Origin: Crambe crambe
Lineage: Eukaryota; Porifera; Demospongiae; Poecilosclerida; Crambeidae
Reading direction: 5' to 3'
NCBI GenBank assembly: GCA_963924555.1
Contig: OZ004591.1
Span: 3,348,001-3,412,000 of the forward strand
DNA: 64,000 bases
The position numbers and the translations under genes were made by a program. Position 1 is the first letter of the stretch. Every line of letters starts with the position of its first letter. The notes beneath the pieces are model-generated. The model ran no database searches. It was not told the DNA's origin and worked only from the letters and a program-made list of their open reading frames with translations. Shown here piece after piece: positions 11,801 through 24,900 of the stretch.

Positions 11801-14800
11801 CCATCTATCCAGCTCAGCTAGCTAGTTCATGCTATGAAGAATGCCAACCAAAGCATAGGGAAGAGCAACAAGGTACAAGTAGCAAGGTACAAGCAACAAG
11901 GTAGCACAGATAGTTTAGCTGAGAAAGCCAACCTTAGTTGTTGGTGATTATCCACATGACTCTCTGAGCACTGTTGGATTCTCTGTGCACGAAGCTTTCA
12001 TGCTTGACTAGCTAGCTTTAGTGCTGTATTCGTAAGCTCTAGAACTATCTCGCATGCATGAATTGGGAAAGGGTCGCCGATATAACGCGTTAGTACGTGA
12101 TATCTAATTACGTAATTACGTAGCTAGGGGAAAATGGCGTTCCACTGGCCTCACTGAACTACCAGCGATTGCTGAGCAATGGCCAAGAAAGAATCGTGTA
12201 ATTTCTGGCTCTTTTATGACAGTAGTAAGTTCTGAGATGGGAAGAATGAAGCTCTAGAGTGCATGTAAGAGTTAGCAACATTACATTATTTTATTAATTT
12301 TCTACTTGTATGTAACTATTTACACTCAAGAACACAGCAATTGATCTAGTTTTCTCCTAGCTTGAGCCTTGTGTTGAAAAAGCTTGCTACTCTCATTGTA
12401 AATAACTCCACTTGTTATAATCAAGAGTGATGTGTTGCACACTTCATTTGTAAGCATGATATTTCCTCTCAAATAGTAGAACTTAACTTCAGACCTGCTT
12501 CAAAGTGCTGACTCTAGCTATCAGTGTTGCTCACAAAACATCTAGAAAGTGAGAGAAATTTCCACTTTGCCACTACACTAGCACTATATATTAATCGTAA
12601 TTTATGTCACTAGCCCAGTTTTGTTATGAATTGGTCTATTTCCGCTAAAACGGCCTATTTTTTGCTTAAATTCTTTTATAGCTACTTCCTAGCACCTTGT
12701 CTCCATCATAAAGCAAACAATATTGTATTCATGCTGGACTGGTAACTGCTCTTACCACTCATTCAATCTATCTCATGTCACCATAGATTTATCATTGTTC
12801 AACATGTGCACGCATAGCAACAAGTTAAGAGATCACTTCATCTTTAAACAGCTGTACAGTTCTGAAACTAGAGTCCCCTTACTTCATCCCTGTTTTGAGT
12901 GTGCATAACAATTGGGAAAGCAAAGTGTGCCAAGATATGTGTGTGCGTAGACAGATATGAGCATGAATGAGGTCAAAAGGTTGATCATCATTTTTTGATT
13001 CTTTACAGTGTAGATATATTCACTTGGTGCTACTGCACTGAGTGCAGAGCTTGAAATTATGTCTGGACAATTTTCCTCACCATTATTGGTTCTGCCTTTT
13101 TTAGACACACTATTCATACTCAATAATTAAGGAAACTAGTTGTAGAACCTCGAGATCTGGCTCTCCAGTGTAAAAGTGAGGAGTCTTGCTGAAGTTTTCT
13201 GATCAATTGTCAGAAATTGTTCGACTTTAATTTGACGCTCTGAATATTGACTTGTGTAATTCAGCGAGTGAGTGGAATGAGCAAGCTGACTCTCAGGTCA
13301 TGGCTCATTGAAATTAGATATGTACCGGTATAATATCTAAGTCTACACTTCAAAATGCCCCAGACCTATGTTCTTAAGGTATGTGTCTAGCAATTGTAGT
13401 GCCGTGCTCTTGCATAATGTGCATCCTCCAATTGTAATAAAGATTTCTACAGTATGATCTATAGGCTTATCTAAGTGGACTGTAGGCTTTAGGTTTAGGT
13501 GCTTTTACAGCTTTTTATGTATGCAGCTACATTACTCACCAACAAATCTTCTGAAGCACAAATGAATATCAACTCTTAAAGCTATAGAAATGCTTGCTTG
13601 CTGTAAAATGAATGTTGCACACTTGGTTATCTGAGCAAACTAGCTAAAATTAATAAATGCAAATCCTTTCTTTCTGTTACACAATATGTTCATGCATCTA
13701 GCACTGGATGGTAAATACCGTATAGCGCTTATTTCCAAGGTGCTTTATTTTCGAGGTTTTCATGGATTTTGCTCAAAGCACGAGAATTCGTGCCCTTTTG
13801 CCTAAGTAGCCACATGTTATGTACACGCATGTGCAATGCGTAAACTGTAGTACAGTGCACCTGTCATGTCTTTTAGCTCTAAAAATCCTTCAAAGCAACC
13901 TACAAATCTAAATCCTAGTGGTACACTGTCACTGACAGTTCCCTCCTCTTCTATTGAAGCAGCAAATTTGAAAATCTCTGCCACATTGAAGCAGGGATCT
14001 AACACCAGAGGGCCATACACTAGATTTTCGTCAAAAAAGGCTGAATAGGAAGAAGAGCAGTAGAACATGGTGTAGCCTCCACCACGCTGGCAAGTGAGGC
14101 ATCGGCTACTATCAAGGGGAGCTGCAAAAGCATGCACTTCTATGTGCGCGCGCTACAGTTTCATTTAGTAGGCGGGGTTTAAAATTTTAATGATCCTTGA
14201 AAAATTATTCTGCAAATAGCTATACAGTATGTGCCATAGATAATGACACAATCAACTAGTAGGTATCAAAATAGTGAACTGGAGTGCCAGATGTTTCGGC
14301 AGGTTTTGCCCATATGCCATATGTGGGTATCTTGTTTTTCTTGTCATTGTAAGATCATTATCTAGTCTCCATATTATATGTACATGACTGTTTATTCTTT
14401 TTTCTTTAGATTGAAAATACCTTCATGTGGAGCTTTTCGTATTAATACAAATAATCAATTAGAAAAACCCTTGTTATCTTATGATGTTAATCAGCCAGTC
14501 AAATCATCTTCACCAAATGCTGAAGTAATGTAAGTGATGCTATTCTGTAGTATATAATCATATTCAGGTTCACACAAAGTAACTTAAAATATAGGTAAGT
14601 TGTGTTGAGCTAATAAGTATGTGGTGAAATCACTGGTTATGCTATATGGTACAGCTAGCTAGGTGCAACTTCTGAATGTGTTCCTTGCAGCTTTGTTAAA
14701 AATGGGGATCAGTAATTCCATTGAAAGCCTTAAATTCATGCTGCATGGCTTATATTAAGGAATGAAGCAAACATACATGCTGAATAAAGACAATTAAGGT

Positions 14801-17800
14801 GGACTATGAAGCTGGATGCTTAATGTTATCCCTACTTCAAGATGAAAATTGAATAACATCTAGTGATGGTTTTAAGTGTGACGGAGTACCAGCAGAATAC
14901 TTCTTAACAGTTGGTTGCCTTCAGCGTCATGCTTCAACATTTTAGTGCTGAGAAAAAAAGTAGCCTAGATAAATGATGACACTGCTTGATATTATAATTG
15001 ATAATCATTCCTTCACCCTGGTTCTCTTGCTTTCTCAGAAGATCATTAGCTTGCTTACTACATATTTACCTTCTGCTCTTGACTTTCTAGTTACCTTCTC
15101 AATGGAGTAGGTGTCTAGTTATGAAAGCAGCAAGACCAAAGACTACATAATTATGAACTAGGCATGCAATTATATTCTACGCTAGCTGACTAATAGCATT
15201 TAAATAATGATATATACGATAATGATATGCTAATAACTCTGTCTTTAGTTCCAGCATTCATGTACTTCAGTGACAATATGGTGAATGCACAGGCATCACA
15301 AACTTGTTAGTGCAGTGACCTTAGTTATCCCTATATCACCTTAATTTCAATGACTGATTTGTGTAGGTATTTTTTTGTCATTCCTATTATAGGGATTTAT
15401 CAGATTATGATTCCGTTTCAAGTTTTATGGAATCTTTACACATTACTGTTGAATTGCGTCCACTTACTGCTGCTACTTGGATTATATTTCAAAACTTGGC
15501 ACTCAATCCAAGAATGAGGTAATTGTCAGTGTTTGTTCATTTGTTTGTTTTTTGTTTTATTTTTGGTACTCACATTATTATTATCATTATTATTCTGCTT
15601 ATTATTCTCAGCTAACATGATAAAAATTCAATAGAATTAGTTCTCATAAATGACTAATACTATTACTATTTATCAGATTATGATTCCGTTTCAAGTTTTA
15701 TGGAATCTTTACACATTACTGTTGAATTGCGTCTCCTTAATACTTAATACTATTATTTATGAGAACTAATTCTATTGAATCATTATTATTATTATTATTA
15801 TTACAGTGGATCGATTATCCGAGCAGCAGAGTATGTCAGATGTTCGGATAATGAAAATGCACCCACTTTGACTCAACCGCACCCCCGTTACAAAGTGGTA
15901 TTACGAAGTGGAACTGCTTCTTTTAGATGCTACCAACTATTGCAGGCACTTTAGCTGGCTAAAAACTATGATAGACAGTACAGCTTGGTAGGAAACTGAG
16001 ACACAGAACGAACTCTTCCACTCTTAGCCTGATAGAACAGCTGCAAAAAAATTAATTGAAGTACTGCACATGTATAATGTATATTCAGAACTTTGACCTT
16101 TTTATTAGGTTTCGGATAATCGAGGTTCCACAGTATTATTATTATTATAAATAAAGGAATAGTAGGAATGGCTGTGTGTGGTTCAAAAAAGTCCTGCAAC
16201 ATGAGAGTGAACTTCAGTCAAATAACCCCTTACCCATCATCAATATTACCAAACTACGAGCTAACTTCACTCCTATTACAGGAATATTAAGGGAGTGAAG
16301 TAGGGATAGTTAGCTCGTAGTTTGTACATATTGGTGATGGGTAAGAGATTACTTGACCGAAGTTCACTCTCTTGTTTTTTTTAACCACACAGCCATTCCT
16401 ACTTTTCTTTTTTATTTAGAATTCCTTTACTTATTCATCACCTTTTTTTGATGTGATGCTCTATTATTTCATTACAGGCAACTGGATGCTGTGATCCTGC
16501 TATCTAAGTTGAAATTCTAACTATGTAGTTCATTGGAGATTTCAATTTCATCATAATGAGCTGAAATGAATCTGATCTGGAAGGACTAGCTAATGCTATC
16601 TATACAGTTTATATTAAGATAACCTAATTCTGTACATATATTTTTTAGGCCTTTACTGATATGTACTGTTGCATCAAGGCTTGATTCATAACCAGGGTTT
16701 ATGCTCTGAGCATCGAAAGACCAACATCAAGAGATAAAGCTAATAACAGATTCGCTAGTCAGTTGTGAGGTCAAGGTCCAAGAATCATGTGTACAGGGGC
16801 AGGGCAGAAAAATGTCTGCCACGTTGTAGATTCAAAGCTAGCAAGTTTGGCTATTTTTGAATTAATTATAGCACAGTCAATTTTGAGTGGTGTGGTGTAA
16901 AAAATAAAAAAGAACCATTTCTGAAATAAGTTATTTGATGATGATGAACCAGATGAAAACGGCGATTTTAGAAATCACTATAAAATACTGCTTTGTCTTC
17001 TAATCTTTGTATTTGAGTCCTAGCACATTGAAGGTGTTCTGTCTTTAAGTTAGTAGTTGCTGACTGTAGGAGGGAAGTATTCTGGAGTAAGAAAATACTA
17101 AGTATTAGTCCAATGGGGCAATCTGTGCCATCCCTACTTAGAGAATACTACGTACTCTCTGATTATTATTATTTTTTAAAACTCTGCTTATTTCATAAGC
17201 TAATTTTATGAGATTGAATTAACATGGTATTTTTTTCCCAGAATCTTTGTTGATACTTCAAAGACTATTGAAACTTTGGTACAAGTCTTGAGTGGAAGGC
17301 TTTCTTTGAATTCCACTTATACTGTCAGCTTACATCCAAATAATAAACTGTTTACTGATGAAGATATAAGCGAGCCTGGAGTATTTTGCAGTGATGAAGG
17401 TCTGTAGCCTTATATTTCAAGAGTTGTAATAGTTATTTTATACTGTCAAGGAAGAGTTGCTAGTCAATATGTACATATCTATAGCCCACACTTACTTGTT
17501 ATAGCCAATATTGATTGGGCTACTAACTCATAGCCAGAATGTGTGTATGATGTTGGCTAGTTATTAAATTCTCTTGGTAGAGACAAATGGAGAACGTTTT
17601 TGCTGTGATATCTGGTAAATTAGCAGTGATTCCTCTGGATGTGCTGGATCTGTACTGATAATTATGTAACAGTTATATAGGTGGCTGATATGAAATTCAC
17701 ACTGCATGCTAGCTAGCTAGCTATCAGTAATTGTGACCACATATTTTACATTCATTGTTACACATCACTTGGCATTTTTAATACTATTAGTGTAACCTGG

Positions 17801-20800
17801 TTATCTGAACCTTATTTATCCAGAACCAGAACCAGAACCAGAACCTCAGTACAACAATTATCTAAGAATTTTTTTGAGAGTGCTTAGCACACACTGTTCT
17901 AGGCTGTTAGTACTAGCCCATAATATTAAACTATACAACACAGCATAACCACAACATTATTTATTTTAATGTACTTCACTTATCTGGACTTATTCACTTA
18001 TATAGCAGCCTATAAAAAATATTTTGGACAAAGTGTCCAGGTTCAACTGTGTTACCAAGTAGTACAATTTGAAGTGTATTAATTTATTTCCCACATACTG
18101 ATCAGTTTGCTTTTTCACCATTCACAGTGACTAGCATGCTGATTGGTCAGAGCTGAGCTTGTGCATGAATGCTTCATCATTCTGTCAACCAGCGATTAAC
18201 GAGACTATAGAATTGGATCTAGGAAGCATTTTTCTCCTCCCCTCTTCTCAACTGTTTTTAACTGAGTTGAAAGGTGAAATGCAAAAGCTGAACATAAATA
18301 GTAACACGAAGAAGTCTGATTTAAGAATTTATGATTCTACTCTCCACATTATCTAAAAAATAAAACCATACACAGCATACTGATTTTCGACACTATGTAT
18401 ATAATTGTGATGTGTCATAATTTATTAACAGAATTAGCTAGTATGGGTTTTTGACCTACCTATGTGCAACTGTAACCAAGCAGCTCAATGGATATTATAG
18501 TCACCTGTAGCTTTCTGTTCATTATTAACCCTCTGCGCATGCGCAAGGGTTATAGTATGTCTTTCTGTCTGTATGTTACAACTATTCTAGAGCTGCTTAC
18601 CATGCTTTAACTTCAGTCTCAGCGATGCCTAGACAATATTCTCGAGTGTTTAAATTGAGTGGATTTTTGAAAAGGCTTTATTCCGGAAAGAAGGGCTCTG
18701 ATCTGTACTAGACTATAGCCTAGACTGCACACTTTGTGCTGCCAACCATTACCTACTCCATCTAGGCTATACTACAAGGTGAGTTGATTAGAGCAACAGC
18801 ATAATCTCATAGTATCTTTAGTGACTAGTCTACTATTGCTTTATGCATTAGGTAGCTGCTACTGTTTTACCTGCATACTTAATCATATCTGTGCAGTTCT
18901 TAATTACATGCAGCTGATAATTCAAAATGAGAATGTAATGTCTGTAGTACAGACACTGCTAGCTAGCTCAACTGCTTTATAGATTATTCAACTTAAAATA
19001 CTCCTCATCGGTGATCTGCTCAATATTAGACTCTTAGTGTGCACTTAGGGATAGCACTTAAGTGCTTTTCATTCCTATATAATCTGGTCAGAGTATTCGT
19101 TTGGCCAGCTCATTTGTCAATTAGCATTGGACACAGATATACACACTGGGTTTATTGTGATTATTTTTTCTAGATGACTATGAAGTAGAGGAAGGTATTC
19201 ATCCAGATGTTTCACTCAGTGAACTCTATATTAAGGTATGAAGTGTGTGTCATTTATTATGACTAAGTTAGATTCATATTATATGTGGAGTGTTACATTC
19301 CCATTCTTCTCTTAGCCATATAGTCATAGAGTGAATTGTGACTTCATGAAATAATGTTTGCCTGTAGACACACATGGTGACACTAAATGGAGTTTCCCAT
19401 ATCCTTTTAACAAGCATTGCAATGACCTTTCGGACAGGTATCACCTATATGTTTATAATTTCCACTATAGATCGGATGCTCTTCAACTTTGAAATTATTT
19501 TACCATATAGCTGAATCTGAGGTAAGTTTCCTCCCCTAGCTGTAATTTTGAACCCCTATATGTTCATCAAGACAGGAAAATAGTGGAAGGACAATTCAGG
19601 GTAGTTAACAATGCCAACCTGAATATAGTGATCAAATTACTCTATAAGTACGTATCTTGAACTTTTTGAACTGTATATACAGCCTGTTGGTTTTATTTAG
19701 AATACAGCTTCTTTGCATACTTGGGCCCTAATAACTAGGGCAACATGCAATATTTGAGAGTGAGCAAGTGATGCTCAAGAGCACTCCAACTTCTGCTTCT
19801 TCTGAAATTTTAGCCTGGCAGCTGTATATGTAGCATAGCAATATCAGAAAAATAAATGCAGTTGGAATATTTTTGATAAGTTATCAGGGCGGACACTGTA
19901 TAAATAAATGGAGTGGATCAATTACACAATGCAATATCAAAATAAGTAAGCTCAATCTAAATGGTCATGAGATTGTATTACTTTGAAAAAAAAAGTGAAT
20001 TGAGTTATGTGTAGGAACAGATAGTCACATGAGATTTGTCAGCATTCATCCTTTGATTACTCTACAACATCATTTTAGCTTGTACAATAATTTATGAGCT
20101 AATCACCAATGAACTGCATAACTACATTTAATCTTTATAACAAGCTATCAATTTTCAGAGCTACAAAGTCAATTGTCTTCGACTCCATGTTCTCATGCCA
20201 ACTGGATACATATACATATATTCATCTCTATCTGTGGTACACAAAAAAGATGACAAAATAGGGATGGCTGTGTGTAAGGTTCAAAAAGAGTTTTACTTCT
20301 TGTAATTTCACCCATATCACCCAACTTACTTCTTGTAAGAGGCTGGATATATAATGGCTCAAGTCAACACAGAAGCAGTAACAGGGGGAGTGATAGTTTG
20401 CTTGAATCAATATAGGTGTGATTATTGAAATTACGACCTGTTCATGAACCTTACACGTGGCCATCCCTACATGTTTGTTTAGATATCCCCCCCCCCCCCC
20501 CGTCTGAATAACAAAAGTACACCTCATCGAGCCTTTCATACAAACATAAACCTTCTGACCTTGGATGGCACACCATGTTCTGTAACAGCTGTTGCTCAAT
20601 TAGTTTTGTTGCCCATGGTATCCCAGCCTCTGTGCACAGAACATCATAGGTACTGCTGATTATATTTATTTATTTATTTTTCTGTTCAGGGTATTTGGTA
20701 ATATTTTGCTTTTGACATGTAATTGCTTACCATTTTGGTTTTTAGATACATTTACATCCTCATGTCATACAAATTGGGACAAAATAGCTCTTGATCTTCT

Positions 20801-21885
20801 ACGCTTCCGTGAAGATAAAACATTATACCGATGATATAAAAAACAGGGCCATGTGCAACATTGATTTGGACAGCAGGCGAGCAAGTGTGTTTCAACTCCA
20901 TACTTAGCACAAGGCACTTAAAGAAGCCTACCGCATACAATCCACTTAGATAACCCTAGCACTTACAATCCAGAGACTGTAGAAATCAATCAACAGTTGG
21001 ATTAGATATCAATGAGTTATGACCTGAGAGTAAGCTTGCTCATTGTGCCCCCTCCCTTTGATGTGGTTACATCAATTACCTGACCCCCAACAGTTTCTCT
21101 TCTTCATTTCATGTGATCCAGGAATTTGGGCTTTCCAGGTTATTATTTCTCATGTGGTGTAGTAGCCCACATTAAAGTCCATGCAAGGTTTAGTGTGGGT
21201 ATCACTCACCAGTGGACTTCCACAAGTTGTCTTAACAGTATTTTCTGTCGCCATTTCATTGCCTTAGTTGTGCCAGTCCTCTTTCAGTTATGTTTCGAAA
21301 CCGTTGTTCTTGGAAGTGAAGCTGGTTGGTAGCAGTTTTGGGGAAGAGCTCACAATTGTCAATATTATTGTGAGGGAGGGGCTTGTTTGTACAGGGAGCA
21401 AGGAAGGCTCTACTAGAGATACAGACGGACAATTGCTAGAGTCTACACAGGCATTACCAAGAAAAACTGTCATACTGGATCTTTGCTGTCTTTAGCACTG
21501 TGCTTGTTAGAAGATCCTGCTGCAGATAGTTGTAGAGATATTTCACCTTGCGTGGGCGTATGTCTGACCATTCTTAAGTATATGTTATGCAGTCGAGAAT
21601 ATTTGCATTGCAACAAGTGAAGTTATGGATGGATGTGAACCCTCTTACATAAACATGGTTGAACCATAGAATTAGAAATTAATTATTGAAAGATGAAGTT
21701 ATGATGTGTTTACATGGCATTTCCACAATTGGAACATTATTACCAAATTCTCCTGCTGACATAACTCTGTAGAAGACATATAAATCACTAATAGGTACAT
21801 ACACCTGTTGCATTTTTTTGTTCAAAAACACAATCTGTCTGAAAAGAATAGGTCTTCTGATTTGTATATCTATATATGTATGATA

Positions 21886-21916
<31 letters not shown>

Positions 21917-24900
21917 TTTTCCCCCCAACCCTATAGTAGTGTAATTTGATGTACTTTTTATTGTAGGATAATCAAGATGAATCACAGAACTTGCATAATT
22001 TAGTGAAGTTGGTGGATGTTCTGAAGCCAGATGAATTATACTACAAAAAGGTACATATCTGAATCTTAAATTTTCTAAATAACATACATTTCCGGGAAAT
22101 GAGTGGGGACTTGATCCAGGGAAATTTTTTCTTGAATTTGCAGCATTCAAAGCAGTTGCATATTAAGGTTGCAGTATAGTGTTTGCTCATGAATAATTCA
22201 TAAATTAATGAGGCGATTAGTTGCACGGCTACAATAATCAGTACCTTATGTGACTAACAGGACCACTTGCAGCAAATTCTTCACTGCATCTCCAGGCAGG
22301 GGCTCAGTGCACAGAAAAGTAAGGGCAGGTCAGAAGCAGTTTTATCCCTAGCAACACCAAATTCCATCCGTAATCTAATGGCACGCGCAACATGGATTGT
22401 GACAATTAACTCACAGGGGCCACCTACGGTTTCTATTATCTTTGGACTAACACTACCTACTCTAGGTCAAAGCAGACGTTCTAGAATGCTACTGTTGCAC
22501 AGCCATTACTGTTCAATCTTTCTCCACTAATTTTATCAAACTGCTGACTGTATTTTGTGCTTATCAGAGAGTATGATAGTACTCTCTAAGTAGGAATGGC
22601 ACGGATTGCCCCATTGGACTAATACTCTTTCATATTATATGAACCAGTGGGCAGGGCCAGGCAATGAGATTATGAAAGAAGCCACTGTAGGCAAGAGCTA
22701 CGACCTTTCGATCATAGCGGTTGAGTTTCTCTGCAATGGTAGCATACTAGAATGCCCTCAGTTGTAGAGCAGGAAGTGCTAGTCGGTAAGTTTTCCACTG
22801 TAGCATCACGATAAATGAATTAAAAAAACACGCCAAAAAAAGTAGAGCTAGAATAGAATTTTAATTGTATGAGGAATGGTAGTTCATGCTTGGTGTTAAG
22901 CTTTAGCTGTAGTAGCAAGCTTGATGCATACAAAATAGCTGTTCTTAGTCAACTTCTACATGGCACTATTGTAGTCTAAGTGCTTTATGATCATTTTCAG
23001 TCTGCAAATTGGCACAGTTTGTATTTGAATGTTTGTGTTAGGCTAATCTCCTTTTTGTACTTCATCACTTGCTCCAGTTCAATGAGCATGCTTTATTAAA
23101 TGACACTATTGGTAAAGTCGTGAGGCTGCATGTATAACTGATTTACAATTGTCATTATATTTCAGACATACCCAAAATCAAGAAAGGGCGTCATCACCAT
23201 CATTCTGCAAATAGTACAAATAGCACCTACCAGTGTCATTGCAGTCCTCTGAGAGATGTTAGCAGTTGTATTGGTCCCCCTTTTATTTTATGATTGATTT
23301 TTTATAATGACCAAAGTATAATAACAAAAGCCACCGTCTTCTGTACCTCTCCGCTGAGTTCGCTAAAAAGCAGCTGCTAGATGAGAAGAAGCATAGGAAA
23401 CAGCATGCATTGAAATTCACTCTACACCCATGCGCACAACGCGGATTGTAATTAACTCAATTGGCGTTTCCTATCCACCTACGGTTTCTATTATTTATGG
23501 TTAGTCGATATGATAATTGCAGCATCTCATAGCTGTGCAACTACTCATTAACTTATGAATTATTCATTAACAAACAGTATACTGTAACCTTGCAAACCAG
23601 GAAACTATTGGTGATTACATAACAATAGACTTAGTGTTGGTTGTTGGAACATGAGAACAGGTGAAGGTGAGAGATGAGAGGAATGAGGGTGTGTATATTA
23701 TGTTGGACACATGTGTTGTTAAGAACTGGAGGGAGATGTGATAGGCTAACTAGCTAAGACCTCACAACAGACATGATCATTCAACAATATAAGAACATCA
23801 GCAAAATCAAATTTACTATACCACTGGGGGGTGCTCTGATGATCTGCAGAAGGTGGTACCATGTGCCAGACAGTGCAAAAAAATTTTTTACTGTAAAAAA
23901 TAATTACAATGAATGATGTGTAGTGACCACACCTTCCTACCCTCAAAAGTAAGCTGCTGGTTGGTGGTGCATCTTTTACATGGGGGGGGGGGGGGGGACA
24001 TTATTCTAATGTCAGGTGGCGGGGGGCTATATTCCCAGGAAAAAATGTTTGGGGGGAGGGAGTGGAGGAGAGACTATATTCACTAGGACACCATTTTAGA
24101 ACCATGCCATGCAAGGAGCATGGTATCCAATTAGAGTCAGAACTAGAGAGAAGCTAGTTTGTGCTATGAAGCACCAACTAAAGCCTAGGTACCAAAGATA
24201 GCCTAGATAACTTAGTTTATATTTGCAAGCATATAAGTTACCTTTGTTTCAGGTGATTTTCCTATTCTCCATGCATGATGCTTTCATGGCTGACTAGTGC
24301 TACATTTGAAGCTCTCTGTAGCTACTCGACATGGCATGTATTGGGTAATATAGCTAGTAATAAGGGAAGTCGATTCTGGGTGCTTTCACCAGGTGATGTG
24401 CCCACATTCATCTTCATCCATTCAGCCCTGGTTCTAAATGGAGATAGATTAAATGGGGTTAACATGGTGCGTGCAGGATGGGAGTAGGAGATGGAGGTAA
24501 AATATTCAGTAGCCTTGAGCCTGCCAGCTCTGTAGGGGACCTGGAGAGAAGTGAGGTGCGGGTATTTGACAGCAGCACAGGGAGGACTCCTTCCCTCCCC
24601 CTTGGTACGTCCGGGGAAACAGGGACAAAGAGTGGCAAGAACGTCAGGAACAGCAACAGAGAGCAATCCCTGAGCTTGGGGGCTGGCCAAACAAGACGAT
24701 GGAGCAGATTCGGGCCAATGAATACATGCAAAAGGGAGGGGTAGGCCAGTTCCCCATTTGCTGGAAGGCCAGGTCATTAGTGCACGCTGCAGATCTCATC
24801 CAATCACACAAGATCATCCCAATTTTGCTACCTGGTCCCAGTGCTTTGCCCTATATGTTTGACACAGGCAACTCAAGCAGCTAACAGATCTGATAGCCTA

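Noticed and set aside
23161..23250. Frame after a ttcag acceptor resembling an extra CRAMP1 exon
   Set aside because: It meets a stop after 28 codons, has no CRAMP1 similarity, and exon 16 joins exon 17 (28548) in perfect phase without it.
24322..24777. 151-codon minus-strand frame
   Set aside because: Proline/serine/leucine-rich antisense of the plus-strand DIRS gag-like fragment; no family motif of its own.
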